64,000 nucleotides of DNA from the NCBI GenBank assembly GCA_964017045.1, contig OZ024794.1:3365501-3429500 (forward strand), given 5' to 3'. Positions within the stretch are counted from its first letter, which is position 1; every line of letters begins with the position of its first letter. Below are positions 10,001 to 19,282 of this stretch, in pieces. Source of the stretch: Omphiscola glabra (Eukaryota; Mollusca; Gastropoda; Lymnaeidae). The position numbers were made by a program, and so were the translations under genes. The notes under the pieces were generated by a model that ran no database searches, was not told the DNA's origin, and saw nothing but the letters and a program-made list of their open reading frames with translations.

Positions 10001-12652
10001 TGCCTCTCACAGTCTCTCACTGTCTCTTACTGCCTCTCACTGTCTCTCACTGTCTCTTAATGCCTCTCAGTGTCTCTCACTGTCTCTCACTGTCTCTCAC
10101 TGTCTCTCACTGCCTCTCACTGTCTCTTAATGCCTCTCACTGTCTCTCACTGTCTCTTAATGTCTTTTACTGCTCTCTCACTGCCTCTCACAGTCTCTCA
10201 CTGTCTCTCACTGCCTCTCACTGTCTCTTACTGCCTCTCACTGTCTCTCACTATCTCAACTTTTATCAGATTTTTTCGACTTGAGGATGTGTTTACTTAC
10301 GGCATGGTCCGGGAACATATGGTAGATGTCCAGCTTGTTCATCTGGACTTGGTCACCTATCAGTGGCAGGAGTATGTCGACTGCGTCAAAGATCAAAAGT
10401 AAGTGACCAACTGGACACACCTTTTTTGTTCTATAATGAAAGATAGAGTAGTGTCTGTGTGAAGCGAACACACCTTGTTTTGTTCCATAATGACCCATAG
10501 AGTGGTGTCTGTGTGATAGAGTTTCAAGACGCAATATTCGTTTTGTATTTGCATCACAGGACAAAACCTTAACTGGGAGTAACTAGTGCTATGTTGAAGT
10601 AACTAGTGTTATATTGGAGTAGCTAGTATTATGTTGAAGTAACTAGTGTTATATTGAAGTAACTAGTATTATATTGGAGTAACTGGTGTTATGTTGAAGT
10701 AACTAATGTAATATTGGAGCAGCTAGTGTTATATTGGAGCAGCTAGTGTTTGTTGAGGCGTTAGATCATTTGCTCCCAATGATAACCCACATAGTCAATG
10801 AAAGCTTATCTTCTGGCACTGTTCCCTCTATTTGTAAGTCAGCTGGCATCAAAACATTGCTTAAGAAGCCTGTTTTAGGTGAAAATAATTTTAAAAACTA
10901 TAGACATGTATCTAACCTATCATTTTTATCTAAAGTTATTGAAAAAATAGTTCTAAAACAAATTTTTGCTTACTTTAACGACCATTCTTCTCAGTCCTAA
11001 TCAGTCAGCCTATATACCTTTCCATAGCACTGAGACAGCTCTCTTGAGAGTCTATAAAGACCTCTTGCTTGCATTGGACAGCGGTAATGTCTCCATCCTG
11101 ATCCTCTTAGATCTCAGTGCGGCCTTTGACACTGTTGACAATGGAACCCTTTACAAAACCCTTGAAAATTAATTTGTTATTTCTGGTTCAGTTTTGGCTT
11201 GGTTTAGGTCCTACCTCTCCAATAGTACGCAGGCAGTCGCTGTCGATGGCTGTCTCTCCGGCAGTGCTGACTTGGTGTATGGAGTGCCACAGGGGTCCGT
11301 TTTTGGGCCCGGTTCTATTCACAATGTATACCAGGCCACTGATCCTCTTGCTCGGGGTGCATGCTGTGGAGAGCCAGTCATTCGCAGATGACCCTCAGCT
11401 ATACAAGCATACCATCCGTCTCTTGTCAATTCCAATGTCCGGACTTTGCGGGAGAGCATTGGTGATGTCAAGTCTTGGATGTCACTCAGCAAGTTGAAGC
11501 TTAACGATGACAAAACGGAAGCACTCCTCATTCACAATCACAAATCATCCTCTAACTCAGCTCTCCCCAACTCATTTTAAGTGGGTAACTCCAACATACA
11601 GTTTACATCATCCGCTAGGAATCTTGGTTATATTCTAACAACATGTCTCTCGATAATCATCTCATATTTGTCGCTCTGCATACACTGCTATCCGTCAGAT
11701 CAGCTCCATCCGCCACTACCTCACAGTTAGTTCAACAAAAACACTTGTCTATGCTCTTATTCTCTCTCGTGTCTTGATTATTGCAACGCTCTTCTGTCAG
11801 GTTCACCAAAACACTTCATAGAAAAATTACAAAAGGTTCAAAATTCAGCTGCTAGGCTAGTTCTAAAGGCAAAACAACATGATCAAGTCACACCCCTACT
11901 TTATTCACTTCATTGGCTCCCTGTACAAGCACGGATTGACTACAAACTCTCTGTTCTCTGCCACAACATTTTCTCGAATTCCTGCCCTTCCTATCTAACC
12001 AAACGTCTTTCTGTCTATTCACCCCTTCGACAGCTTCGCTCCTGCGCAGTCGCGCGTACTCTCTCTGTCCCCAAGACTCGCACAAAAACGTACGGTGAAC
12101 GATCTTTCTCTTTCTGTGCCTCCAAACAATAGAATTCTCTTCCACTACACATGCGCAAATAACAACCATCACAGCCTTCAAAACTGCACTCAAAACACAT
12201 CTCTTTAAACTCTACTATCCTGACTGATTCCCCCCTCTAACCGATAAATGTACATTTTCTGTTTCACGTGTACAGGTATATGTGCATTGTCCGTTTCTCG
12301 TGTACATGTAAATGTACATTGTCTGCTTCTCGTGTACATGTAAATGTACATTGTCTGCTTCTCGTGTACATGTAAATGTACATTGTCTGCTTCTCGTGTA
12401 CAGATGAATTTATTACATGATAGCTTATGCTCCTGTCATTAACTATTGACACACTTATTATCTCTATCAGGTACAGGTGCAAGTACATGGGAGTGGAGGC
12501 TCCTGTCATTAACTATTGACACACTTATTATCTCTATCAGGTACAGGTGCAAGTACATGGGAGTGGAGGCTCCAGTTGGTGAACTTTTGACCTGTTACGA
12601 CCAGGTCATGGAGTTCAGACGACAACTAGGACTTCCAGGCGGATCTCAGTGA
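3869..12652 (+). CDS. Beta-1,3-glycosyltransferase (GT31 family) gene, 3' portion, six exons
   Basis: Six exons (3869-4050, 4732-4818, 5601-5773, 7320-7490, 10270-10398, 12541-12652) join with consistent phases into about 283 residues ending at a TGA. The order of motifs matches Golgi type II beta-1,3-galactosyl/N-acetylglucosaminyltransferases: LFLVSTAAV...RRILRHL, then VFLVG, then NLTYKTIMG, the metal/UDP-binding KMDDDVYLD, the acceptor-loop RYPNFCSGFFVIP and the LEDVFTYG motif. The family transfers a sugar from UDP-sugar to glycoprotein or glycolipid acceptors in the Golgi lumen; the donor sugar cannot be told from this sequence. The cytoplasmic tail, membrane anchor and stem are missing and should lie on exons left of the window. 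About 854 coding bases are spread over 8.8 kb because the introns are packed with arrays and LINE fragments. Family assignment is firm; exact substrate and exon-1 start are not. Confidence 0.86.
4038..4200 (+). repeat. 44-bp tandem repeat containing the exon-1 donor, 4 copies
   Basis: The last bases of exon 1 and its donor (TACAAGATCAAGGTAATA) are followed by copies starting at 4081, 4125 and 4169. The second copy keeps GT, the third has GA and the fourth has GC in the donor position. The repeat therefore arose by tandem copying of the exon-intron junction, with later decay of the extra donors. Confidence 0.93.
4201..4731. other. Intron 1, unique AT-rich sequence
   Basis: This is the rest of the intron between visible exons 1 and 2. 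I see no gene, array or recognisable transposon; short A and T runs occur. It ends in the acceptor TACATTCTAG. Confidence 0.5.
4732..4818 (+). CDS. GT31 gene, exon 2
   Basis: This 87-bp phase 0-0 exon encodes AVFLVGRPSDLIIQ followed by ERENYQYRDIVQ. It matches the family block vFlvG...l..E...y.Di. The acceptor is TACATTCTAG/GCT and the donor is CAG/GTAATT. It is the only visible exon whose junctions are not immediately next to an array, although a 14-bp array begins about 60 bp downstream. Confidence 0.85.
4870..5098. repeat. Degenerate 14-bp array (GGTCAGTATGG type)
   Basis: Intron 2 contains many imperfect copies of words such as GGGTCAGTATAGGACAGTAT with a period of about 14 bp. The array decays at both ends. 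Confidence 0.85.
5106..5250. repeat. 48-bp tandem repeat, 3 copies
   Basis: Three nearly identical 48-bp units with AACTGTATACGTCCAATGAC and GCCTGGTCCTGGTCAAGG lie in intron 2. The unit is frame-neutral, giving a repeated open frame that is not considered coding. Confidence 0.93.
5440..5547. repeat. 14-bp array (TTATCATTAAGGTG)
   Basis: About seven copies lie in intron 2, some 55 bp upstream of the exon-3 acceptor. Units alternate AAGGTG and AAGATG. Confidence 0.93.
5601..5773 (+). CDS. GT31 gene, exon 3 with DDD catalytic motif
   Basis: The exon encodes GNFIDHYFNLTYKTIMGY, a conserved Cys (HCRDV), then KMDDDVYLDVFKFF, which contains the DxD motif binding Mn2+ and the UDP-sugar, and ends in a basic PRRRR-like stretch. 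The acceptor is CTGTAACAG/GGC after a pyrimidine-rich tract. The donor is ACG/GTAGGC, leaving two bases of a codon that exon 4 completes. NLT is a potential N-glycosylation site. This exon is the strongest evidence for the family. Confidence 0.88.
5774..5935 (+). other. Intron 3 start, coding-like stretch of uncertain meaning
   Basis: After the exon-3 donor there is a good acceptor-like TTGTTTATTTAG at 5810, then an open frame (TELNPMTTGEWWEYLGVGF and more) ending near a GTAAGG. The frame does not match the phase of exon 3, and the sequence is not a known part of the GT31 fold. It may be a decayed exon or a chance open frame. Confidence 0.25.
5936..6450. repeat. Degenerate array based on TAGAATAGACAT
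   Basis: Intron 3 holds about 40 imperfect copies of a 13-bp-scale unit (TAGAATAGACATC, TAGAATATATACC). It is regular at the left end and strongly decayed to the right. Confidence 0.9.
6590..6905. repeat. 20-bp array (ATATCAGCACCGTCACAATC)
   Basis: About sixteen copies lie in intron 3, with AGCACC, AATACC and AACACC variants arranged in repeated three-unit blocks. Confidence 0.95.
6921..7275 (+). repeat. 30-bp array carrying copies of the exon-4 acceptor, about 11 copies
   Basis: Each unit ends in CCCCCACACAG and begins AATGATCAATGA. The true exon-4 junction is CCCCCACGCACAG/AATGATATAC, so every unit resembles the splice acceptor. About twelve AG decoys precede the real one. The last unit carries indels that put the decoys in a different frame from exon 4. 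Confidence 0.94.
7320..7490 (+). CDS. GT31 gene, exon 4 (acceptor-loop region)
   Basis: The first base completes the codon from exon 3, then MIYGFLNYHPRVFREGKYKV, the acidic EEYSEKRYPNFCSGFFVIPT and DVIDELYEVSKTVK. RYPNFCSGFF corresponds to the family's Y-P-x-Y-C-S-G-x-G block. The acceptor follows a C-rich tract (CACGCACAG, ending 7319). The donor is CAA/GTATGT. Both ends are unusual: the acceptor resembles each unit of the 30-bp array just upstream, and the donor is inside a 70-bp tandem repeat and is duplicated again at 9069 with a canonical GTAAGT. Confidence 0.86.
7468..7818 (+). repeat. 70-bp tandem repeat containing the exon-4 end and donor, 5 copies
   Basis: Units start at 7468, 7538, 7608, 7679 and 7750. 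Each contains the last 23 exon bases, the GTATGT donor (7491, 7561, 7631, 7702, 7773) and a LINE-derived stretch TTAAACTCTACTACCCCGAC. The extra donors are all intact, but reading past the first leads to a stop. Confidence 0.95.
7850..8152. repeat. About 32-bp array (GGGTAGATGGTACATGGG)
   Basis: About nine copies of a 31-33-bp unit containing GGCTAGACAGGGG and TACATGGGTGGG, within the LINE fragment. Confidence 0.94.
8212..8994 (+). repeat. 30-bp array derived from a LINE 3' terminus, about 26 copies
   Basis: The unit GATCCTAGCCCTAGGCTGGG-GTACTGCAGT matches the 3' end of the LINE family (GAGCCTAGCCCTAGGCTGGG-GTAC at 56394-56417). Every unit keeps the inner hairpin CCTAG/CTAGG and a CTGCAG palindrome. 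Some units have GAGCCT, the state found in the full LINE. Confidence 0.92.
9182..10255. repeat. 1-kb pyrimidine-rich array (CTGTCTCTCA), up to the exon-5 acceptor
   Basis: The 10-bp-scale units CTGTCTCTCA and CTGCCTCTCA continue to 15 bases before exon 5. On the transcribed strand this makes a polypyrimidine tract of about 1 kb. Larger blocks (CTGCCTCTACTGTCTCACTG) recur, showing higher-order duplication. Confidence 0.95.
10270..10398 (+). CDS. GT31 gene, exon 5 with EDV motif
   Basis: The exon encodes FFRLEDVFTYGMVREHMVDV followed by QLVHLDLVTYQW and YVDCVKDQK. LEDVFTYG is the GT31 E-D-V-x-x-G motif, whose acidic residue is proposed as the catalytic base in the family. The acceptor is CTTTTATCAG after more than 1 kb of pyrimidine-rich (CTGTCTCTCA)n repeat. 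The donor is AA/GTAAGT. Phases agree with exons 4 and 6. Confidence 0.87.
10430..10750. repeat. Intron 5: 60-bp duplication and 20-bp TAACTAGTGTTATATTGGAG array
   Basis: Two imperfect copies around ATAGAGTAGTGTCTGTGTGA (10443-10525) are followed by about nine copies of a 20-bp unit (10575-10750). The array runs directly into the 5' end of a LINE fragment. Confidence 0.85.
10750..12246 (+). mobile_element. CR1/L2-like LINE fragment, 5' and 3' truncated, in intron 5
   Basis: This fragment begins in the reverse transcriptase domain (VEALDHLLPMITHIVNESL, SNLSFLSKVIEKIV) and continues through LLDLSAAFDTVD, YGVPQGSVFGP and SFADDPQLY, to the 3' region ending TCTAACCGATAAA. It is the same family as the copy at 53611-56452 but carries several frameshifts. 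It shares with that copy an in-frame TAA at 11170-11172, just before the F-x-I-S-G-S-V-L-A-W-F block. The terminal hairpin and tail are missing. It lies in the sense orientation of the host gene. Confidence 0.92.
12247..12405. repeat. 32-bp array (TTCTCGTGTACATGTAAATG)
   Basis: About five copies containing GTACATTGTCTGCTTCTCG. The array replaces the expected LINE 3' end. Confidence 0.93.
12431..12570 (+). repeat. Exact 70-bp direct duplication across the exon-6 acceptor
   Basis: 12431-12500 and 12501-12570 are identical by eye. Each contains TTATTATCTCTATCAG and the first 30 exon bases. Only the second copy leads into the full C-terminus. Confidence 0.97.
12541..12652 (+). CDS. GT31 gene, last coding exon
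   Basis: The first base completes a Lys codon; then YRCKYMGVEAPVGELLTCYD and QVMEFRRQLGLPGGSQ end at a TGA (12650-12652). The acceptor TCTCTATCAG and the first 30 exon bases lie in an exact 70-bp direct duplication (12431-12500, 12501-12570). Splicing to the first copy would read into an in-frame TGA about 15 codons later, so only the second copy gives this C-terminus. A 15-bp minisatellite starts directly after the stop codon. Confidence 0.82.
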
Positions 12653-13045
12653 TGGGAGGACAAGTAGAGGGAGGACAAGTAGAGGGAGGACAAGTGTAGG
12701 GAGGAAAAGTGTAGGGAGGAAAAGTGTAGGGAGGAAAAGTGTAGGAAGGACAATTGTTGGGAGGACAAGTGTGGGGAGGACAAGTGTAGGGAGGAAAAGT
12801 GTAGGGAAGAAAAGTGTAGGAAGGACAATTGTTGGGAGGACAAGTGTAGGGTGGACAAGTGTAAAAAGGACAAGTGTAGGGAGGACAAGTGTAGGGAGGA
12901 CAAGGGTAGGGAGGACAAGTGTAGGGAGGACAAGTGTGGGGAGGACAAGTGTAGGGAGGACAAGTGTGGGAGGACAAGTTTAGGGAGGATATGTGTAGGT
13001 AGGACAAGTGTAGGGAGGACAAGTGTAGGGAGGACAAGTGTTGAT
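12653..13045. repeat. 15-bp array (GGGAGGACAAGTGTA) in the 3' UTR
   Basis: About 26 copies start directly after the glycosyltransferase stop codon, so they should be part of the 3' UTR. Purine-rich on the plus strand. Confidence 0.94.
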
Positions 13046-13190
13046 TAGAACAACTTAATATGACCAGGACCAGGACTTGAGTTTCCGTTAGTTTTAACAA
13101 TGATGTATGTGTCAAAATGACTTATTGATGGCAACTTACTGAGATAAACAGGATAAAACCAATGGAGACGGATTTGTCCCTAAGATATAC

Positions 13191-13196
13191 AATAAA
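13191..13196 (+). promoter_or_regulatory. Candidate polyadenylation signal AATAAA
   Basis: AATAAA lies about 540 bases after the GT31 stop codon, in unique AT-rich sequence just beyond the 3'-UTR array. It is the first such hexamer I see downstream. No transcript evidence. Confidence 0.45.
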
Positions 13197-13277
13197 AAAA
13201 TCGATCATTTAAACTTTTAAATAGTTATTTCTAAAACTGATCATTAGTGATAGTGGACAAAGGACCATGTTGTTTTT

Positions 13278-14115
13278 CAGACATATGACATGTGACATCT
13301 GACATGTGACATCTGACATGTGACCAGTTATTACATTATGTAATGTCGTAAAAGTGTGCCTCATGCCAAGACGAGCTAACATACTTATCATGACATACTT
13401 ATCATGACATACTCATCATGACATACTTATCATGACATACTTATCATGACATACTTATCATGACATACTTATCATGACAACTTATCATGACATACTTATC
13501 ATGACATACTTATATTTGAACACATAAAATTAATGGTACAATCAAGAAATCTCACTTTGTATGTTTCAGTCTTTTGATATTGGATCCCGCTACACCAGAA
13601 TATAATTACTTTCTAAAAATGTGTCTTGCTTAATGTTAGCAATCAGTCCTCATATAAAAAAGTGTTAATGTTGGCAATCAGTCCTCATATAAAAAAGTGT
13701 TAATGTTGGCAATCAGTCCTCATATAAAAATGTGTTAATGTTGGCAATCAGTACTCGTATAAAAAAGTGTTAATGTTGGCTCTCGGTAATCATATAAAAA
13801 TGTGTTAATGTTGGCACTCAGTACTCATATAAAAAGTGTTAATGTTGGCACTCAGTACTCATGTAAAAAAGTATTAATGTTGGCACTCGGTACTCAAATA
13901 AAGTAGTGTTCATTTTTTAATCACACACTATCAGTACATAAGTGAATCAAATCAAACACAAATATTGGATCAATCCCTTGATTGGTGTCATTGAACTCTG
14001 ACTCATTGAACTCTGACTCATTGAACTCTGACTCATTGAACTCTGACTCATCGAACTCTGATCTGTAACACATCAAAGTGTCATTGAACTCTGACCTGTA
14101 ACACATCAAAGTCCA
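13278..14115. repeat. Cluster of four short arrays
   Basis: In order: a 14-bp TGACATGTGACATC array (13285-13322); a 14-bp CATACTTATCATGA array (13380-13512); a roughly 35-bp array with GTGTTAATGTTGGCA and TCATATAAAAA (13630-13910); and a 14-bp GAACTCTGACTCATT array (13988-14100). No gene is seen between them. Confidence 0.88.
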
Positions 14116-14189
14116 AATAAATTTTAAGAGAAATCCTTAGCGAATTTTGCTCTCTGAAACATTTGCTCAATGATTAGTGTCGTCATAAT

Positions 14190-14866
14190 GCATGGACACA
14201 CTGGACAAGGACACACTAGACGTGAACACACTGGACGTGGACACACTGGGGATGGACACACTGGACAAGGATACACTAGACGTGAACACACTAGACGTGG
14301 ACACACTGGAAAAGGACACACTGGACAAGGACACACTGGACAAGGACACACTGGACACGGACACACTTGATGTGGACACAATGGACGTGGACACGCTGGA
14401 CAAGGACACATTGGGCAAGGACACAATAGACTTGAACACACTAGACGTGGACACACTGGACAAGGACACACTAGACGTGAACACACTGGACAAGGACACA
14501 CTAGACGTGAACACACTGGACAAGGACACACTAGACGGGAACACACTGGACAAGGACACACTAGACGTGAACACACTGGGAAAAGGACACACTAGAGGTG
14601 GACACACTGGACAAGGACACACTAGACGGGAACACACTGGACAAGGACACACTAGACGTGAACACACTGGGAAAAGGACACACTGGACAAGGACACACTA
14701 GACGTGAACACACTGGACAAGGACACACTAGACATGAACACACTGGACAAGGACACACTGGGTATGGACACACTGGACAAAGACACACTAGATGGGAACA
14801 CACTGGACAAGGACACACTGGGTATGGACACACTGGACAAAGACACACTGGACAAGGACACATATG
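14190..14866. repeat. 15/30-bp array (CACACTGGACAAGGA)
   Basis: About 45 units of 15 bp, mostly alternating CACACTAGACGTGAA and CACACTGGACAAGGA, giving a 30-bp dimer. The frame-neutral period gives open frames in all six frames, which are not genes. Confidence 0.94.
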
Positions 14867-15085
14867 ATTCCTAAAGATATGCTTCCTAAAGATATGCTTC
14901 CTAAAGATATGCTTCCTAAAGATATGCTTCCTAAAGATATGCTTCCTAAAGATATGCTTCCTAAAGATATGCTTCCTAAAGATATGCTTCCTAAAGATAT
15001 GCTTCCTAAAGATATGCTTCCTAAAGATATGCTTCCTAAAGATATGCTTCCTAAAGATATGCTTCCTAAAGATATGCTTCCTTTC
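14866..15085. repeat. 15-bp array (GATATGCTTCCTAAA), about 14 near-perfect copies
   Basis: Very homogeneous and directly abutting the previous array, which suggests a recent expansion. Confidence 0.97.
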
Positions 15086-16605
15086 TTCTGACGGACAGCT
15101 GTTTTAGTCGGCAGTAATTGCTTAAACCTCAATGATAATTTAATAGTAATTGAAACATCAGAAGAATTTAGAGCTAAGTAAAAATGAAGGTTTGTAAACA
15201 GATTAATTCACGATACAACTTAATCTCAACTACTGCTTTCAATTTAATCGTAGAATGATTCAAATTCAAAGCAAAATTTTGGTAATATGGACAATTGGAT
15301 TTTGAAATTATCAAACTGCCCCCTCCCTAAGTCGCTCTCCTAATTTTCGCCCACGAGCCTCTGGCGTTCTTGACCTCTGCTCCCTCTCCGATTAGACAGT
15401 CATGGAATCTTTTTATAATAGAACAGTTTATTGGATAAAAATGATCTACCTTTAGGTTTGTATATATAGCTGGATATTATAGATTCCAGTGGCGAATCTG
15501 AGTGGGGCCAAAAAAATGAAACAGGGGGCGCTGCAACAGGAATCAATTAACGTCTAGATAATAACAAACTGGCCTTCCACTATTGAATTAAATAACACCA
15601 AACTATCTACCCTTCCACCAATGAATTAAATAACACCAAACTATCTGCCCTTCCACCAAAGAAACGTGTTGATTATAATTTCCATATCGATCCACGAGAA
15701 CAGAAACCTTAGACAGAGGAACACCCCGTTAAAAAAAAAAACTGTAATTTTTATTTCTAGGACAAAATATTCCAGAGATCCTTCGTGTCTAGCATATCGT
15801 TTTTAGTCTTAACAGCCTTATAATGATGAGCGGTTATTGGAAAAGAATAAAGTATCATTAATCAATTGATCACATCGGATGATATCGAGGAAAGATCGAT
15901 TGGATCTGCTGTGGGTTTCATATTCGATTATTTTCTCGATGTTTTGTTTCGGGAATATTATGATCATATTTTAGGTCACCCCTCAGGGAACTCAAGTCAG
16001 CGTTATCGCAGCTTTCCTGTCACTCCAAGGCAAAGATACTACAGCAGTCCGGCCGATATATGACGTCTGATAGTTTATTTGTAGTCACCCTAAGCAAGTC
16101 CAATTGTGACGTCATATCCGTTTCCAAGGTCAACATCGAAAAGATTAAAATGAAAATAATTTGAAGAAAAAGTATAGGACTTTTTGATACTTTTTTAATA
16201 AATGTACTTGATTGGTGAAGTTCAGTTAGTTAACTAATGGTGAAACTACTCTGTAAGTGAAATATACAACGTAATGAAGTGATTCTTAAAAATCCCATGT
16301 CCCTTGCAGTATCCTGTTGAAATGTGTTTGTATAGTGTTTGTTAAAAAGTCATGTTTGCCCCAATTATTTGTACATAAATTCATCAACATTATTTGAAAA
16401 GCCTAAGACTTGGACAGTCTACTAAAGCATTTCACAAGCCCTATAAGAATCCTCCACATCCAATGGCGGGATATGGTCTTCAACTCTGGGCTACTCGTTC
16501 TGTTAGGCCAACCAATAATATTTTTTTTTACAACAGGCAAGAAATTAGAACCGCTTCCACGCGAAAAGCCACAGAAACGTCTTTAAAAACGTCAAATGGC
16601 GGAAG
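15086..16605. other. Unique AT-rich stretch without confident genes
   Basis: A plus-strand open frame from 15851 to 16063 ends in RYRSFPVTPRQRYYSSPADI. It has no canonical start, is preceded by an AAAAG that could be a weak acceptor, and I do not recognise it. Local repeats include a 45-bp duplication around CCAAACTATCTGCCCTTCCA (15596-15655). Nothing else is supported. Confidence 0.35.
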
Positions 16606-16680
16606 AAGGAACACGCAGGTCTCCAAGAATACATACTATTTAAATGACTGCAGGTCTCCAAGAATACATACCAGTTAAAT

Positions 16681-17556
16681 CAGTGATTCCCAGGGGTCGA
16701 CGACAACTTGCAAGGGGTCCATGTCAGCGAGAAAAAAAATTGGGGATCCATGAAATGAAAATGGCGGTCAACGATAGTGGATCTCATGTATGCAGGTCGT
16801 GACTTCTATTTTGGCATTCCATGAATGGAATAATTCACATACACAGATAGTACCTATTTACTTGCATAATATTACCTTATAATATAAAGATATATATCTT
16901 CCTACTTAAATAAGAAAAGTAACTATGAAAAGTAAACATTATAAAAACATAAAACTGTTAAGAATTATTATAAACTAGCAGATAATATTAGGTAAGCAAG
17001 CCGTGATGCGCTCACTAGTCCTATCCATTTTCTTGTATGCCTGTGAGTCCTGGACATTAACAGCAGAACTCGAAATGAAAATAAAGGCGATGGAGATGAG
17101 ATGTTTCAGAATCATTCTTGGCATCTGCTATAGAGACCACATCACCAATGAACAAGTGAAAGAAAGGATTCGTCAAGCAATTGGACAGTAGGATGACCTC
17201 CTGGTGTTGGTAAAAAAGCGAAAACTTGAATGGTTTGGCCACGTAACACGGAAACAAGGGCTCGCCAAAGAAATCATGCAGGGCACAACTAGAGTAGGGA
17301 GAAGAAGAGGAAGACAGAGAAAAAGATGAGAAGATAACATCAAAGAGTGGACGGGATTAAAACTAGGCCATGCTGTACGTAGTGAAGAAAACAGTGAAGA
17401 ATGGAGAAGGATAGTTTTCATGTCATCTGTGGCGCCCCAACGGTCCAAGGACTAAGGGACATGATGATGATGATGATGATGAAGCAGGGGGTCTACACAA
17501 AACCGAAAAAACATGGCAAGGGGTCTACGAGACAAAAATGTATGGGGAACTCTTAT
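16681..17556. mobile_element. hAT-like non-autonomous element inserted in the array
   Basis: The left end is CAGTGATTCCCAGGGG and the right end GGGGAACTCTT, a degenerate inverted terminus of hAT type. Internal words CAAGGGGTCCATG and GCAAGGGGTCTACG recur near the two ends. Flanking 8-mers AGTTAAAT and TTTTTAAT are a weak target duplication. An RTE-like LINE fragment lies inside. Confidence 0.55.
17003..17483 (+). mobile_element. RTE-like LINE, C-terminal fragment
   Basis: It encodes the C-terminal segment of a non-LTR reverse transcriptase polyprotein: LYACESWTLTAELEMKIKAM, CYRDHITNEQVKERI, KLEWFGHVTRKQGLAKEI and GRRRGRQRKR. It is interrupted by a stop at 17189 and another at 17327. The 3' tail is (GAT)n. 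A related copy lies at 63419-64000 on the other strand. Confidence 0.88.
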
Positions 17557-18362
17557 TTTTAATGATGCTTGCAGGTCTCCAAGAATAAATATCATTTAAA
17601 TGATGCCTGCAGGTCTCCAAGAATACATACCATTTAAATGATGCCTGCAGGTCTCCAAGAATACATACCACTTAAATGGTGCCTGCAGGTCTTCAAGAAT
17701 ACATACCATTTAAATGGTGCCGGCAGGTCTCCAAGAATACATACCATTTAAATTATGCCTGCAGGTCTCCAAGAATACATACCATTTAAATGTTGCCTGC
17801 AGGTCTCCAAGAATACATACCATATAAATGATGCCTGCAGGTCTCCAGGAATACATACCATTTAAATGGTGCCTGCAGGTCTCCAAGAATACATATCACT
17901 TAAATGATGCCTGCAGGTCTCCAAGAATACATACCATTTAAATGGTGTCTTCAGGTCTCCAAGAATACATACCATTTAAATGTTGCCTGCAGGTCTCCAA
18001 GAATACATACCATTTAAATGTTGCCTGCAGGTTCCCAAGAATACATACCATATAAATGATGCCTGCAGTTCTCCAGGAATACATACTATTTAAATGGTGC
18101 CTGCAGGTCTTGAAGAATTCATACCATTTAAATGTTGCCTGCAGGTCTCCAAAAATACATACCATTTAAATGATGTCTGCAGGTCTCCAAGAATATTTAC
18201 CATTTAAACGGTGCCTGCAGGTCTCCAAAAATACATACCATTTAATGATGCCTTCAGGTCTCCAAGAATACATACCATTTAAATGTTGCCTGCAGGTCTC
18301 CAAAAATACATACCATTTAAATGATGCCTGCAGGTCTCGAAGAATACATGCCATTTAAATGG

Positions 18363-18655
18363 TGCTTGTTGTGGGATAGTCAGACGGCCGTTGGTTCAAT
18401 GAAATATTTTATAGCCAGCTTGAGCATGGCAGGCAGAAGGTGGTGGTGAAAAGAAATTGTAAAGAAACCAACAAAAAGCTCATCGAAAGACTCAACAAAA
18501 GCCTCATCGAAGGCCTCATCAAAAGCCTCCTCGAAGGCGCTCTGCATAAACCCGAATCCCATGGGAACGATCGGCAAAGTGTCAAGACTCACGGCTCTCC
18601 TGTTACACGAAGGTTCCATTCAAAAATGCAGCTATTTGATACACAAACGTTCCAT
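18363..18655. other. Short unique segment with a small 15-bp repeat
   Basis: AAAAGCCTCATCGAAGG-type words repeat at 18476-18540. No gene is supported. Confidence 0.5.
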
Positions 18656-19282
18656 TTTTTCCATATATCAACTTCACCTAGGGATGTTCCATCTTTTCCA
18701 TGTACCAACTTCACCTAGATATGTCCCATCTATTCCATGTACCAACTTCACCTAGAGATGTCCCATCTATTCCATGTACCTATTTCACCTAGAGATGTTC
18801 CATCTATTCCATGTACCTACTTCACCCAGAGATGTCCCATCTATTCCATGTACCTATTTCACCTAGAGATGTCCCATCTATTCCATGTACCTACTTCACC
18901 TAGAGATGTCCCATCTATTCCATGTACCTATTTCACCTAGAGATGTCCCATCTATTCCATGTACCTATTTCACCTAGAGATGTCCCATCTATTCCATGTA
19001 CCTACTTCACCTAGAGATGTCCCATCTATTCCATGTACCTATTTCACCTAGAGATGTCCCATCTATTCCATGTACCTACTTCACCCAGAGATGTCCCATC
19101 TATTCCATGTACCTATTTCACCTAGAGATGTCCCATCTATTCCATGTACCAACTTCACCTAGAGATGTTCCATCTATTCCATGTACCTATTTCACCCAGA
19201 GATGTCCCATCTATTCCATGTACCTATTTCACCTAGAGATGTCCCATCTATTCCACGTACCTATTTCACCTAGAGATGTGCC
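18655..19282. repeat. 37-bp array (CACCTAGAGATGTCCCATCT)
   Basis: About seventeen copies with ATTCCATGTACCTATTTC and a CTACTTC/CCAACTTC variation. Not coding. Confidence 0.95.

Larger units (their letters stand above)
16612..18362. repeat. 38-bp array, interrupted by a transposon
   Basis: Units contain GCAGGTCTCCAAGAATACAT and CCATTTAAATG. Two copies lie at 16612-16680, then an 876-bp insertion, then about 21 copies from 17565 to 18362. Both flanks are in array register, so the array is older than the insertion. Confidence 0.93.

Noticed and set aside
12471..12500. First copy of the exon-6 start as an alternative exon
   Set aside because: It runs into an in-frame TGA after about 15 codons and loses the C-terminus; kept only as a duplicated junction.
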